Shown: positions 11,113-22,719, counted from the stretch's first letter. The stretch: 64,000 bases of DNA from Chrysaora quinquecirrha (GCA_014526335.1 JACTAT010000152.1:149860-213859), one strand, 5' to 3'. Made by a program: numbers and translations. The notes: a model not told the origin generated them from the letters alone.

Positions 11113-12322
11113 TAGTCCGGTGGCCAAATGTGAATTTCAAGGATGACCTTGACATCGAGTACATATGGGTTTTTATTTTATTTTCTGGTTATATGGTGAA
11201 AGAATACTCGAAAAAGCCAAACTTGCCCCTTCTAAGTGTTGGGCAAATTTTTTTATGATCCGCGGAAGATGCGTCATGTCCAAGGTAAAAAATTCATCGA
11301 AAAAATTTTATAAATTGTCAAAACATGGTATTGTTTGGTCTCATTCGAATGGAAATTGACTCTAGATTCCAAATATAGTATCAATATGAGTCTCCGCATA
11401 TAAAAATAAAAATATATTGCTCAAGGAATTGGACTTTTATAAACAAAAATCAAAAAGTAAATGTTAAATTAAATTAAAAATGTTCTTGAAAAATTATCGT
11501 TAGTTAGTTAGCATAGCTTGTATGTTAGTGACTTAGCTAGTTAACTTGAGAAGATAGTAAGTTAGTAAGTAAGTCAGTTACCATATTAGTTAGTTAGTTA
11601 AATTTAGTTTGTTTGTTAGTTTGTTAGGTAATTTATTTGTTGGTTTGTTAGTTAGTTAAATAGTTAGTTTGTTTTATTAGATAGTCTTATCGCTAGTTAG
11701 TTACGTAGTTACTTACTTAGTTGGTTAGTTAGTTAGTCCGTTAGTTATTTAGTTGTTACTTAAGTAGCATAGCTTGTCAGCTAGTCAGTTTGTTAGTTCG
11801 CTGCTTAAGAAGATTTTAAGTTAGTTACTAAGTTAATTTGTTAGTTTGCTAGTTAGTTAGGTTTATAGTTAGTCAGTAAGCTACTTAGTTAGAATACCTT
11901 GTAAATAAGTCAGTTTGTTCGTTAGCTACTTTTGAAGATAGTAAGTTAATTAGTAAGTTACTTTATTAGTTAGCTAGTTAGTTAGGTAACTAGCTAGATA
12001 GTTGTTAGTTAGTTAGTTAGTTAATTAGTTGATTAGTTGATTAGTTAATTAGTTAGTTAGTTAGTTAGTTAGCTACTCAGTAAGTAAGTTAGTCAGTTAG
12101 TTAGTTATTCAGTTAGTTAGTTATTTAGTTAGTTAGTTAGTTAGTTACTGAAGTAGCATGACTTGTAAGTTAGTCAGTTTGTTAGTTAGCTATTTTAGAA
12201 TGTTCTAAGTCAGTCAGTCATTTAGTTCGTTAGCTATTTTAGAAGATAGTAAGGTGGATAGTAAGTTACTTTGTTAGTAAGCTAGTTAGTTACGCAACTA
12301 GCTAGATAGTTGTTAGTTAGTC

Positions 12323-12356
<34 letters not shown>

Positions 12357-13632
12357 ATATTTAGTTAGTCAGTTATTTAGTTAGTGAGTTAGTTAGTTTG
12401 TTTGTTAGTTAGCTATTTTAGAATTTTGTAAGTCAGTTTTGTTCGTTAGCTACTTTAGAAGATAGTAAGGTGGTTAGTAAGTTACTTTGTTAGGTAGCTA
12501 GTTAGTTAAGTAACTAGCTAGATAGTTGTTAGTTAGTTAGTAAGTTAGCTAGTTAGTTAGTTATTTAGTTAGTTAGTTAGTTGGTTAGTTAGCTAGTTAG
12601 TTAGTTATTTAGTTAGTTAGTTACTTAAGTAGCATAGCTTGTGAGTTAGTCAGTTTGTTAGTTAGCTATTTTAGAAGATAGTAAGGTGGATAGTAAGTTA
12701 CTTTGTCAGTTAGCTAGTTAGTTACGTAACTAGCTAGATAGCTGTTAGTTAGTTAGTGAGTTAGCTAGTTAGTTAGTTATTTAGTTAGTTAGTTAGTTAG
12801 TTAGCTAGTTAGTTAGTTATTTAGTCAGTTAATTACTTAAGTAGCATAGCTTGTACGTTAGTCAGTTTGTTAGTTAGCTATTTTCGAATATTGTAACTCA
12901 GTTCGTCAGTTTGTTCGTTAGCTACTTTGGAAGATAGTAAGTAAGCTAGTAAGTTACTTTGTTAGTTAGCTACTTAGTTAGATAACAAGCTAGATATTTG
13001 TTAGCTAGTTAGTGTTAGTTAGTTAGTTAGTTAATAAGTTAGTTAGTAAGTTTGTTACTTAGTTAGATAGTTAGTTAGTTAGTTAATAAGTTTGTTTGCT
13101 AGATTGTTAGTTAGTAGACATAGCTTGCATGTTAGTTAGTTAGTTAGTTAGGTAGTTAGTAAGTTAGTTAGTTAGTTAGTTAGTAAGTTAGTTCGTTAGT
13201 TAGTCAGTCAGCTAGCTTGTTAGGTAATTAGTTTGTTTGTTTTTAAGTTAATAAGATTGATTAAGTTAATTAGTTGTATTAGTTAGTTAGCTAGCTAGTT
13301 AGTTTCTAAGCTGCATAGTTAGTTAGTTAGTTAGTTAGATTGTTAGTTAGCTAACTACAATGCCTGCCAGAATTACTTGGAACGCCCATCATATTTGTAG
13401 GCTTAACTAAGTAACTTACAAGATACGCTAACTAACTAACTAAATAACTAACAAACTAACTATTTAGTTATCTTACTAACTAAGTTACTAACTAAGTAGT
13501 TATCTAACTAATCAACTACTAATTAACTGACTAACTAACTTAGTATCTTCCAAAGTAGCTAACTAACTAACTGACTAACTTACAAGATAAGCTAAGTAAC
13601 TAACTAACTTACTAACTAACTGACTTATTAAG

Positions 13633-13666
<34 letters not shown>

Positions 13667-14556
13667 GCTAACTAACTAACTAACTAACTAACTAACTTAC
13701 TATCTTCCAAGGTAACTAACTTACTAACTGACTAATTAACTAATTAACTTAATAACTAACTTAATAACCAACTTACCATCTCCCAAATTAGCTAACTAAC
13801 GAACTGAGTAACGTGCAAGCTATGCTAACTAACAAACTGACTAAATATAATAAATATAAATATAACTAAATATTACTAAATATAACTAGTTACCTAACTA
13901 ATTAACTACCCTTTGTAACTAAGTAACTAACCAACTTAATATCTTCGAAAGTAGCTTACTTATTACCCGACTAACTAAGAAGCTACGCTAGATAACTAAC
14001 TATCAGACTAACTAACTAAGTAACAAACTCAGTATCTAACTAACTCACAACTAATTAACTATCTAACTAAATAACAAACTAACTAATTACCTAACCAACT
14101 CGCTAATTACTAACTTACTTACTATTTTAGTATCTTCCAAGTAGCTAACTTATTAACTTACAAGCTATGCTAACTAACTAACTAAAGATAATTTTTCAAA
14201 GAGCATTTTTCTTAGCTTTTCTTTTTTTGATTTTTTTTTATAAAAATCAAATGTCTTGAGCAATATCTTTGATCGATATATACAAAATCTAACCTTATTG
14301 CCAAATTCGGAATCTACAGTCAATTTCCATTCGAATGAGACCAAACAATACCATGTTTTGACAATTTATCAAAATTTTTCCATGAAATTTTTGCCTTGGA
14401 CATGACGTATCTTCGGCAGGTCGTAAAAAAATTTGCCCAACACTTGGAAGGGGCAAGTTTGGCTTTGTCGAGTCTTCTATGACTATATAAACAGAAAATA
14501 AAATAAAAACCCATATGTACTCGATGTCAAGGTCATCTCAACTGGCCACCGGACTA
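11113..14556. mobile_element. Giant foldback element with (TTAG)n arms
   Basis: The two ends are inverted copies of each other: the outermost bases TAGTCCGGTGGCCA at 11113 recur in reverse at 14543-14556, and homology runs inward for about 370 bp on each side. Both arms then turn into TTAG-rich microsatellite. From about 11500 to 13360 the plus strand reads TTAG; from about 13410 to 14180 it reads CTAA. A non-repetitive loop of about 45 nt near 13365-13410 separates them. The left arm has a longer-period pattern around the motif AGCATAGCTTGT (11511, 11767, 12631, 12842). The matching short reading frames in the two ends mirror each other because of the inversion. No transposase is encoded, and I found no clear target duplication. 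Confidence 0.85.
11480..14190. repeat. TTAG/CTAA tetranucleotide microsatellite
   Basis: Degenerate TTAG repeat over about 1.9 kb, then CTAA over about 0.8 kb. Interruptions such as GTTACTTTGTTAG recur at a longer spacing, so the microsatellite has been amplified in larger blocks. It forms the inner arms of the foldback element. Confidence 0.93.
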
Positions 14557-14784
14557 TAGTCCTTTGTTTATGAACTACTTTTTGTCCGTAGATTCGGCCG
14601 CAGATTGGGCCGCAGATAGCCGCAGATTCACATCAAATGGCCCGTGCTGGGCTGCAAGTTGGGATTTTTCAAAAATAAGATCAATGCGCAAGAACTACAT
14701 TCATAGGGCAATAAACTGGTGTAGTTTTGATTTTTCTAGCCCAAACCATTTTTCCAGGAAAACTCGACTTGTACCGAACATTGA

Positions 14785-15643
14785 AACTTAGGCCCTACAG
14801 CGCTCGACGATAAAATTGCCCCCCGTCTCGAAGTCGAGTCGAGTCGAGTCCCACCCTACTCCTTTGTAGTAGGACATGTAGACCAGCACATCTTTGTTGT
14901 AGACACACACTGCATAAGTCCGAAATTAGGAGGAAACGGGAATGCAATCATAAAAGTGTTCCCAGATGCAGAAAATGCTGCGAGGTGGGTCAGGATGCAT
15001 CTTCGTGAGAGCAACACTGTCTCTAAACATCATGAATTTTTAATCGTTGAAAAGGAAAATAGCATTCAGTCGTTCCAACGAAATGACGAAGCAATATACA
15101 ATTGTCAAGTCGCTAGCACAGAGAATTCCGCAAACTCAGGCATAGAAATTATTGAAGTGGGTACTTTGGAGAGTGAAGACGAAGACATGATTCTGGAAAA
15201 CAACACCATGCCCAAGGAAGTGGGCGTAAATGAAGTCGAATGTCAACGCAAAGATGTGGTAGATTTGGAAAGCGATCAGGTTTTTGACCAACAACCCTTA
15301 CAGATATCTAAGAGAATAATGCGCTCGCAAAATTACGATACAGGAAAATGGGGCCCATATAGGATTCCTTACATATTGGGTATCAAAGACCGACTACCAA
15401 AAGCAGAACTGTATGCCTTGGTTGTATCAAATACAAAGCGTGCGTCAAGAATTCCTCAATGCTGCCGCAGAAATGCAGTTTTCTTGGTTGACTGCACAAA
15501 ATTGAGAAGTCCAGAAGATGTTAAAAGCGATTTGAATGGGGTGTTCCAGAAATGTCTTGAAGTAAAGACCCACACGGTAGAGTTCGATGCAAACAACTTA
15601 AGTATAAAAAAGAATGCCACTTCAAGACAAGTTGCTGCACATG
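14785..15643 (+). CDS. MULE A exon 1 (N-terminal region)
   Basis: Open from just after a stop at 14782-14784 to a GT donor at 15644. It reads through a segment with VDQHIFVVDTH, then an acidic stretch (ESEDEDMILE). Use of Met 14995 would leave out the VDQHIF segment, which looks protein-like, so the start probably lies in a lost or unrecognised upstream exon. No domain that I can name. Confidence 0.6.
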
Positions 15644-15701
15644 GTAATAAATCGGAGGGAAAATAATAAAGGACTTGTACGAAATATTATATATTTTACA
15701 G

Positions 15702-17058
15702 ATAAAGAAAATAAAATTTTGAACAATACATTAATTCTTCAGTATTATCTAAACAAAGATGTTTGTGGGGACGTTGATGAACTCCAGTACAAAGCAGATG
15801 CGCACGGAAATTCAAAATCTTTAGATTCTTCCTTTTATCCAATAAAGAAAAGTACACTGCAGGAAATCGAACAACGTTTAAACAAAGGTACCGAAAAGCC
15901 AAGTTCTGTTTATTATGCTGTCAATGGTGGCAAAAATTTAGCCAAGGATTTCGGAGACCACCCAAGATCTAAGAAACAAATCTACAACAAAGCTTGTGAT
16001 ATCGGAGCAATCAAAAAAACTCCAGCACCAATTGAAGTTGAAGCTATTTTGGCTTATAACGTCGAGCTAGACGAGGATAGTATAGTTTGGTTTCATGGCG
16101 ATGTCCCCAATGACATGTTGGTATTAGGAAATAAAAGAATGGCTACTAATCTAAAAAAAATTTCCAGAGGGCTTCCAATTTCAATTGACCCAACGTTTAA
16201 TTTCGGTGCTTACGAGGTAACTCCACTAACGTACAGGCATCCTCTAGTAGAAGCGAAGTCAAAGAATGTTTCTAAGAAATGGAGTGATGCGTTGTTGGTA
16301 GGTCCAACTATTTTGCATCACCAAAAGACAGAAGAAGTATTCGATTGTGGGTTAAGTGCAATTGGAAGAAAGACAGAGCTTTATTGTACAAAAATCGGAG
16401 TCATGACAGACGGAGAAGTTGCTCTAATCAAGGGCTGCAAGAAAAATTTTAGTAAATGCGTACACCTCAGATGCATGAACCACTTTAAAGAAAACTGTAA
16501 AGCTTACCTCAAGTCGATTGGCATTAAAAGCGATTCAGATCAAGCATCATTTCTAGGAATAGTTTTTGGTAAGGAAGGATTAGTTGAATCAACTGATAAA
16601 AAAGATTTGAAGAAAAGAATAGATGGATCACGTGAAATAATAATGGATATAGAGAAGCAGCTTTTGAAGGATTGTTGTGAAGAAGGTAAAGGATTTCATG
16701 CTTACTTGAAAGAGAGAGAAAAGTCTGTTTTAAGAAAAATGATCAGAGATAAAAGAAGAGATGGTGGTATGAGAGAAGATAGCGATGGTGTGCCATGTAG
16801 AGTTTACACAAATCAATCAGAGACATCGAACTCTATATTGTCAGCACGGAAGCAATGTATTGGCCTAGGGAAAAAAGAAGATTTGTCTAAAAGTTGTTTC
16901 ATTAGAGACATATGGCAAGTAATTGTTGCTTCGCAGGACACAGAACTTGAAAAGGCGTTATATGGCCAGAGTGAGCAGTTCAGATTGAAGGAAGAGGCCA
17001 GATACCTACAAGTAAGTGTGGAAGACTGGTTCAACTGGACGCAAAATCAACGGAAGAG
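15702..17058 (+). CDS. MULE A exon 2 (catalytic domain)
   Basis: Joined to exon 1 by a 58-bp intron (15644-15701) with a phase that continues the frame. It encodes the RNase-H-like DDE core: Asp in SIDPTFNFG, Asp in VMTDGEV, the CMNHF motif and a candidate Glu in EGLVEST. It ends with a helical region containing YTNQSETSNSILSARKQ and VSVEDWFNWTQNQRKR, typical of the part after the catalytic core in these proteins. The AG|GTATGA donor is at 17058/17059. No stop or frameshift is seen. Confidence 0.85.
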
Positions 17059-17179
17059 GTATGATACTCGTTCGGTTTCTTTAATTCAACCCTTCAATTA
17101 CGGTTTCGATTTTTGTTTCAATTTAAATAAACTTTATGTACCGGTACTGTAAGAATTAGAATGATAGCAAAACAAGTGT

Positions 17180-17218
17180 CTTCTAACTAACTTGTCAGCA
17201 AAACAAGTTAGTTAGAAG
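17180..17218. repeat. Perfect 15-bp hairpin in MULE A intron 2
   Basis: Arms CTTCTAACTAACTTG (17180-17194) and CAAGTTAGTTAGAAG (17204-17218) around a 9-nt loop. The arms contain the same TTAGTTAG motif as the foldback element upstream. Confidence 0.85.
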
Positions 17219-17543
17219 GCTGGGTAATCGAGTCTGTAATAATTCTTTTTAATGTTGGTCATTTGTATATGCATACCAAGAAAGCAGAACCTATTACTGT
17301 ATTTAGGTACTCTTCGAATTTCTCAAGCAACATTTGTTTGTTCTAATGAAGGGACTGTATTTGAAGCACCGATATGGGGCTTTTCATTTCAGTCAATACG
17401 ACGCAAAGATCCTTGCAGAAGGAGAGATATCTCCCTGCCTTTTGTGCTCCACAATTAGATCAATACGGCTAAATCAGCTGGCTTAAAGCTCAATGCAAAG
17501 GATATAATATTATGGCTTACAATATTCGTTTTCTTGGCCTTAG

Positions 17544-18434
17544 GTACACCAATGATTTCAACAGACTTTCTATAGACGATGTGAGAAGCAGAAAAGTGAT
17601 CGAAATACCTGATGATGAAGATATTGATAGTTTGCACCTACAGCCACCCTCTACAGATGTTCTATCAGTGAAGTTGGCAGATAAGCTTCCAGCTATGATG
17701 CATGTCGAACTACTGGAGAAGAAAGCCTTGCATTTGTTAAATGCTCCAGGGACGCCTGCACTTATGGAGGGCAAGGGGGGCATAGGTTTGAAGAAGGGCA
17801 ACTGAGGGGGTTTGGGGACGTAGCCCCAAGAAAATTTTAAGTGACCACGCCCTTCAGAAGCCTGGAAAACGTGGGAAACGCCCTTTAAATTTTTTCATTG
17901 ACAATGAAACTGTTTAAGATTTACTCGATTTTGCAAGAGCAATCTTCTTTTATTTGAAGAATTCTTATCCATTTAAAGTCATAAAGTTGAGTAATAAGAT
18001 GTTGCTATTGGATTTCGAAAAATGATTTTCTCTGTTCATTAATTTTTGACAACTTTCACATCGATTTTCCCTCGAACCAGAAACAAATAATGAATTCAAT
18101 ATATTATGGTCCTTTCTTGCCTTTCTTCTATTCTACAATTCTACAATATTTATCAGACAGCTTTAATGCTATTTTAAAAATAATTGTTGTCGCTGAGGGC
18201 ACATCTTGCCCCTCCTTGCCCCCCCCCCTTGGATAAGGGCAGGAGGGGCAGTTGCCCCCTTGCCCCCCCCCACCGCAGGCATCCTTGAAATGCTCCTCAC
18301 TCAATTGTACCTCATCCACAACTTCAAGATGATGAACGAGTCAAAAAATTCATGGTAGCCAGAATTGATGGAAAATTCTACACTGTAACGATTAAGGCGA
18401 ACTCCAATATGCACTGTGAATGTAAAGGATTCAG
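17544..18434 (+). CDS. MULE A exon 3, interrupted (first half of SWIM finger)
   Basis: Coding parts are 17544-17746 and 18296-18434. The acceptor TTAG at 17543 joins exon 2 in frame at an Arg codon. Removing the 541-bp insert plus one copy of its 8-bp duplication restores one continuous frame through the junction. The end of the exon gives the first two Cys of the SWIM motif (CECKGF) before a CAG|GTAAGC donor. Confidence 0.82.
17747..18287. mobile_element. Non-autonomous hAT-like element inside MULE A
   Basis: 541 bp, flanked by a perfect 8-bp target duplication AAATGCTC (17739-17746 and 18288-18295). The left end CAGGGACGCCTGC and the inverted right end CAAGGATGCCTGC differ at two of 13 bases. 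Eight-base duplications and CA-starting TIRs are the hallmark of hAT transposons. The subterminal regions are G-rich on one side and C-rich on the other. No transposase is encoded, so it would have moved using an enzyme supplied elsewhere. Confidence 0.92.
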
Positions 18435-19024
18435 GTAAGCCATAACTCATCAAATGAATGACCAAACAATCAGCAAACATAATAAAATAATAAAACACGA
18501 TACGCTATATTATCTACTTCGTAACTATAATTTGCGGTGATGCAGTTCCGGTTGGGGGGTCCCTGAAAATGTATGCCCATTATTATACCAAAATATTAAC
18601 TCGTAAACTACTATACATTTGCTGAAATGTACTATAATATGTCAGTTGGGCTGCACGTCCCCAGTACCCAAAATATATCAAGTCCCCCACGGGATGCAGT
18701 GCGTAAAATTTTGCAGTGATCAAGAGCTACAGTTTATTGTCTGGTTCACTTTGTTCGAGTTGGTTGCTAACCATATGGAAGAATGCAAATCATGATTCGA
18801 TGTACGAACAATAAGCAGTAACGATAATAATGATGATATTCAAAATAATCAATCAGTGTAACGCTTGTTATTTTTTATACAAGTTTGATTGGTACTGCTT
18901 GGGTCTGACTTGGCACTGCTATCTCCTTTTGTGAAGATAACAATTTCACTATTGTTGCTAATATGGCTCTTCACAATATTTCTCTTGAACAGCAGAACTA
19001 ATCTTGAATGTTTTTCTGTTGCAG

Positions 19025-19610
19025 ATTGTTAAATATTTGCAGTCATTCAGTAGCTGTTGCAGAAAAAGAAGGATCGTTAGAACAGCTAGTCAGCAAGGTA
19101 AAGGTGTCATTCCGCTCTGCAATAACATATCCGGAAGAGAAAGGAGGGGCTGGAAGAAAAGGTGGCTGGAAAAGAAAATCACGGATTTATATTGCAAGCC
19201 AGGCGGGTCTCAAAAAGAGAGCTGATGTGGCCCCATTTTCGAAAATTTGGCATAATAATGATCCTTTGGTTATTGTAAGGATCGAGGAGATACCAGTGGC
19301 AAAATGTAAGTGTAGCTACTGTGGGAAAGAATTTCCTCGTGGTTGTTTAGCAATCATCCCATTTGACATAGCAATCAGTCATAAAGAGAGATGGGAATAC
19401 CCAAACAGAAACAGAAAAGATGACAAAGAGCCAGAATTTCTACCTTCACCGAGAGGGCAAAAGACAACAAGATACTACTGTATAAAGAAGGAGTGTATAA
19501 TGAATCGTTTTCCGTATTTCCGCAAAGAATTAATTGAAATTCCATCAGATATCAACCTGAAGGACAGTCATAAAGGACTTATTAGAGAACAATTAGAAAT
19601 CATGGTCTAA
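19025..19610 (+). CDS. MULE A exon 4 (second half of SWIM finger, C-terminus)
   Basis: Acceptor TTGCAG at 19024. The first codons finish the SWIM motif (LLNICSH), so the finger reads CxCx9CxH across the intron. The Cys-rich tail has CKCSYCGKEFPRGC and YYCIKKEC, which look like a second zinc-binding site. Stop at 19608-19610. Confidence 0.8.
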
Positions 19611-20211
19611 CCTTGATTTTTTTGTTGATTTCGATTTAAACAGGATAGTGTGTATGCATTAAGTGCGACTTTCGACATGGCAGCAGTTATAATCTAACCT
19701 ACATTGAGCTGACTGATTTCTCAAATAGAAGACAATCATGTGCAAAACTTTTACAAGCTTCCCTTCCTTAGAACGAATTCTGTTTTTATGAGCCCTCTAT
19801 CAGTTAATCAGTTTATATTTAACATAGTAAAATATTGATGCAAATGCATATGACTTTAAAAAGGGATGCAAGGTTGCAATTATGCCATGACTTTTACATC
19901 ATGAATTCTTGAAAAGCATACAATGTTCCCGCTATCAAATATATCCCTTTCAACTACTTGCATAAAGTAAGCTTACCACAAGTCAAAATAATGCTTTCAC
20001 GAGAATATAGCATTACGTAAAAAATTACTCCAGATGCTTTCTAGAAGTAGACTTCGCAATGCACATTTTCTTCCGGGTTCTTCTTTTTAACGTTTAATTT
20101 TTAACGTTTAATTATTTATATTAGATTAAACATTCTTTAGTTTTAATTTAACGTAAGTTGTAATTATAACACAGACTACACATTAACAGTTAACAGAGCT
20201 TTCTTGGCCTT
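19611..20211. other. No gene recognised; left flank of main 5S array
   Basis: AT-rich DNA downstream of MULE A. A short TTTTTAACGTTTAA-type direct repeat lies near 20090-20115. The 5S array starts abruptly at 20212 in mid-spacer, with no visible mobile-element boundary. Confidence 0.6.
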
Positions 20212-20414
20212 TCAAATTGAATGTGCTTCACACTGCAGTTTTTCTTGCACAAATACATATTTGCCTCACAGCTGTCTTCCAATGTCCATTCTTGCATTAA
20301 TAATTTGAGATATTGGCTGATCATTCCTTAAAGCTCTTGGAATATGATAATTTTCAAATTCATTTCCAATACAACCATGATTTGATGTTAAAAAGTTTGA
20401 ATTAAAACAATGAA

Positions 20415-20532
20415 GCCTACAACACCAGGTGTTCCCAGGCGGTCACCCATCTAGGTACTGACCTGGCCCAACCATGCTTGACTGCGGTGATCTGACGAGA
20501 ACCGGTATATTCATGGTGGTGTGGTCGTAGGC
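20415..20532 (-). rRNA. 5S rRNA
   Basis: First gene of the main array; consensus. Confidence 0.97.
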
Positions 20533-20733
20533 AATACATAAATAATTGAATGTGCTTCAAACTTCAGTTTTTCTTGCACAAATACATAATTTGCCTCACA
20601 GCTGTCTTCCAATATCTATTCTTGCATTAATAACTTGAAATATTGGCAGATCATTCCTTAAAGCTCTTGGAATATGATAATTTTCAAATTCATTTCCAAT
20701 ACAACCATGATTTGATGTTAAAAACTTTGAATT

Positions 20734-20737
20734 AAAA
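20734..20737 (-). terminator. Pol III terminator of a representative 5S gene
   Basis: TTTT on the minus strand, 8 nt past the end of the gene at 20745-20862. The same run follows nearly every copy in the array. Confidence 0.8.
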
Positions 20738-20744
20738 CAATGAA

Positions 20745-20862
20745 GCCTACAACACCAGGTGTTCCCAGGCGGTCACCCATCTAGGTACTGACCTGGCCCA
20801 ACCATGCTTGACTGCGGTGATCTGACGAGAACCGGTATATTCATGGTGGTGTGGTCGTAGGC
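20745..20862 (-). rRNA. 5S rRNA, reference copy
   Basis: Consensus 118-nt copy used for numbering. Helices I and II can form. The RNA is an essential part of the large ribosomal subunit, made by RNA polymerase III. Confidence 0.98.
20766..20813 (-). promoter_or_regulatory. Internal control region of a representative 5S gene
   Basis: By homology with known 5S genes, box A lies at about RNA 50-64 (20799-20813, AGTCAAGCATGGTTG) and box C at about RNA 80-97 (20766-20783, ending GGGTGACCGCCTG). TFIIIA binds this region. G87C, C92U, G93A and G97A in variant copies fall in box C. Confidence 0.75.
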
Positions 20863-21073
20863 AATACATAAAAATTGAATGTGCTTCACACTGCAGTTTT
20901 TCTTGCACAAATACATATTTTGCCTCACAGCTGTCTTCCAATATCTATTCTTGCATTAATAACTTGAAATATTGGCAGATCATTCCTTAAAGCTCTTGGA
21001 ATATGATAATTTTCAAATTCATTTCCAATACAACCATGATTTGATGTAAAAAAGTTTGAATTAAAACAATGAA

Positions 21074-21191
21074 GCCTACAACACCAGGTGTTCCTAGGCG
21101 GTCACCCATCTAGGTACTGACCTGGCCCAACCATGCTTGACTGCGGTGATCTGACGAGAACCGGTATATTCATGGTGGTGTGGTCGTAGGC
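21074..21191 (-). rRNA. 5S rRNA
   Basis: G97A. Confidence 0.95.
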
Positions 21192-21403
21192 AATACATAA
21201 AAAATTGAATGTGCTTCACACTGCAGTTGTTCTTGCACAAATACATAATTTGCCTCACAGCTGTCTTCCAATATCTATTCTTGCATTAATAACTTGAAAT
21301 ATTGGCAGATCATTCCTTAAAGCTCTTGGAATATGATAATTTTCAAATTTGATTTCCAATACAATCATGATTTGATGTTAAAAGTTTGAATTAAAACAAT
21401 GAA

Positions 21404-21521
21404 GCCTACAACACCAGGTGTTCCCAGGCGGTCACCCATCTAGGTACTGACCTGGCCCAACCATGCTTGACTGCGGTGATCTGACGAGAACCGGTATATT
21501 CATGGTGGTGTGGTCGTAGGC
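21404..21521 (-). rRNA. 5S rRNA
   Basis: Consensus. Confidence 0.97.
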
Positions 21522-21732
21522 AATACATAAAAATTGAATGTGCTTCACACTGCAGTTTTTCTTGCACAAATACATATTTTGCCTCACAGCTGTCTTCCAA
21601 TATCTATTCTTGCATTAATAATTTGAAATATTGGCAGATCATTCCTTAAAGCTCTTGGAATATGATAATTTTCAAATTCATTTCCAATACAACCATGATT
21701 TGATGTTAAAAACTTTGAATTAAAACAATGAA

Positions 21733-21850
21733 GCCTACAACACCAGGTGTTCCCAGGCGGTCACCCATCTAGGTACTGACCTGGCCCAACCATGCTTGAC
21801 TGCGGTGATCTGACGAGAACCGGTATATTCATGGTGGTGTGGTCGTAGGC
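21733..21850 (-). rRNA. 5S rRNA
   Basis: Consensus. Confidence 0.97.
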
Positions 21851-22061
21851 AATACATAAAAAATTGAATGTGCTTCACACTGCAGTTTTTCTTGCACAAA
21901 TACATATTTTGCCTCACAGCTGTCTTCCAATATCTATTCTTGCATTAATAACTTGAAATATTGGCAGATCATTCCTTAAAGCTCTTGGAATATGATAATT
22001 TTCAAATTCATTTCCAATACAATCATGATTTGATGTTAAAAGTTTGAATTAAAACAATGAA

Positions 22062-22179
22062 GCCTACAACACCAGGTGTTCCCAGGCGGTCACCCATCTA
22101 GGTACTGACCTGGCCCAACCATGCTTGACTGCGGTGATCTGACGAGAACCGGTATATTCATGGTGGTGTGGTCGTAGGC
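22062..22179 (-). rRNA. 5S rRNA
   Basis: Consensus. Confidence 0.97.
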
Positions 22180-22390
22180 AATACATAAAAATTGAATGTG
22201 CTTCACACTGCAGTTTTTCTTGCACAAATACATATTTTGCCTCACAGCTGTCTTCCAATATCTATTCTTGCATTAATAATTTGAAATATTGGCAGATCAT
22301 TCCTTAAAGCTCTTGGAATATGATAATTTTCAAATTCATTTCCAATACAATCATGATTTGATGTTAAAAACTTTGAATTAAAACAATGAA

Positions 22391-22508
22391 GCCTACAACA
22401 CCAGGTGTTCCCAGGCGGTCACCCATCTAGGTACTGACCTGGCCCAACCATGCTTGACTGCGGTGATCTGACGAGAACCGGTATATTCATGGTGGTGTGG
22501 TCGTAGGC
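22391..22508 (-). rRNA. 5S rRNA
   Basis: Consensus. Confidence 0.97.
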
Positions 22509-22719
22509 AATACATAAAAATTGAATGTGCTTCACACTGCAGTTTTTCTTGCACAAATACATATTTTGCCTCACAGCTGTCTTCCAATATCTATTCTTGC
22601 ATTAATAATTTGAAATATTGGCAGATCATTCCTTAAAGCTCTTGGAATATGATAATTTTCAAATTCATTTCCAATACAATCATGATTTGATGTTAAAAAC
22701 TTTGAATTAAAACAATGAA

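Larger units (their letters stand above)
14785..19610 (+). pseudogene. MULE-type transposase A, split by a hAT-like insertion
   Basis: A four-exon transposase gene of the Mutator-like (MULE) superfamily, which cuts and pastes its own DNA in the nucleus. Inferred exons: 14785 or later to 15643; 15702-17058; 17544-17746 continued at 18296-18434; 19025-19610. About 1,045 codons in total. Introns (58, 485 and 590 bp) have GT-AG ends and compatible phases. Visible motifs: first catalytic Asp in SIDPTFNFGAYEVTP, second in GVMTDGEVAL, then the family's Cys-x2-His (RCMNHF). A candidate Glu lies in FGKEGLVEST. A SWIM zinc finger (CxCxnCxH) spans the last intron, and a Cys-rich C-terminal domain follows. 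The frame is open in all exons except for the element at 17747-18287. The true start is unclear: the frame is open from 14785, but its first Met is at 14995, so an upstream exon may be missing. Confidence 0.85.

Noticed and set aside
11480..14190. Interstitial telomere sequence
   Set aside because: The repeat is TTAG, not TTAGGG, and it is part of an inverted-repeat element with defined ends.
14564..14791. 75-residue open frame between the foldback element and MULE A
   Set aside because: No recognisable motif, and it overlaps the end region of the foldback element. It runs in a different frame from MULE A exon 1.
17059..17543. Frame end of MULE A at 17152 as a true C-terminus
   Set aside because: The frame runs past a strong AG|GTATGA donor into AT-rich sequence. 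Splicing to 17544 continues the frame into further transposase sequence.
20863..21073. Spliced-leader or snRNA gene in the 5S spacer
   Set aside because: Such linkage is known in some animals, but I saw no clear Sm site with a flanking hairpin and no splice-donor-ended leader in either strand of the spacer. Small-RNA sequencing would settle it.
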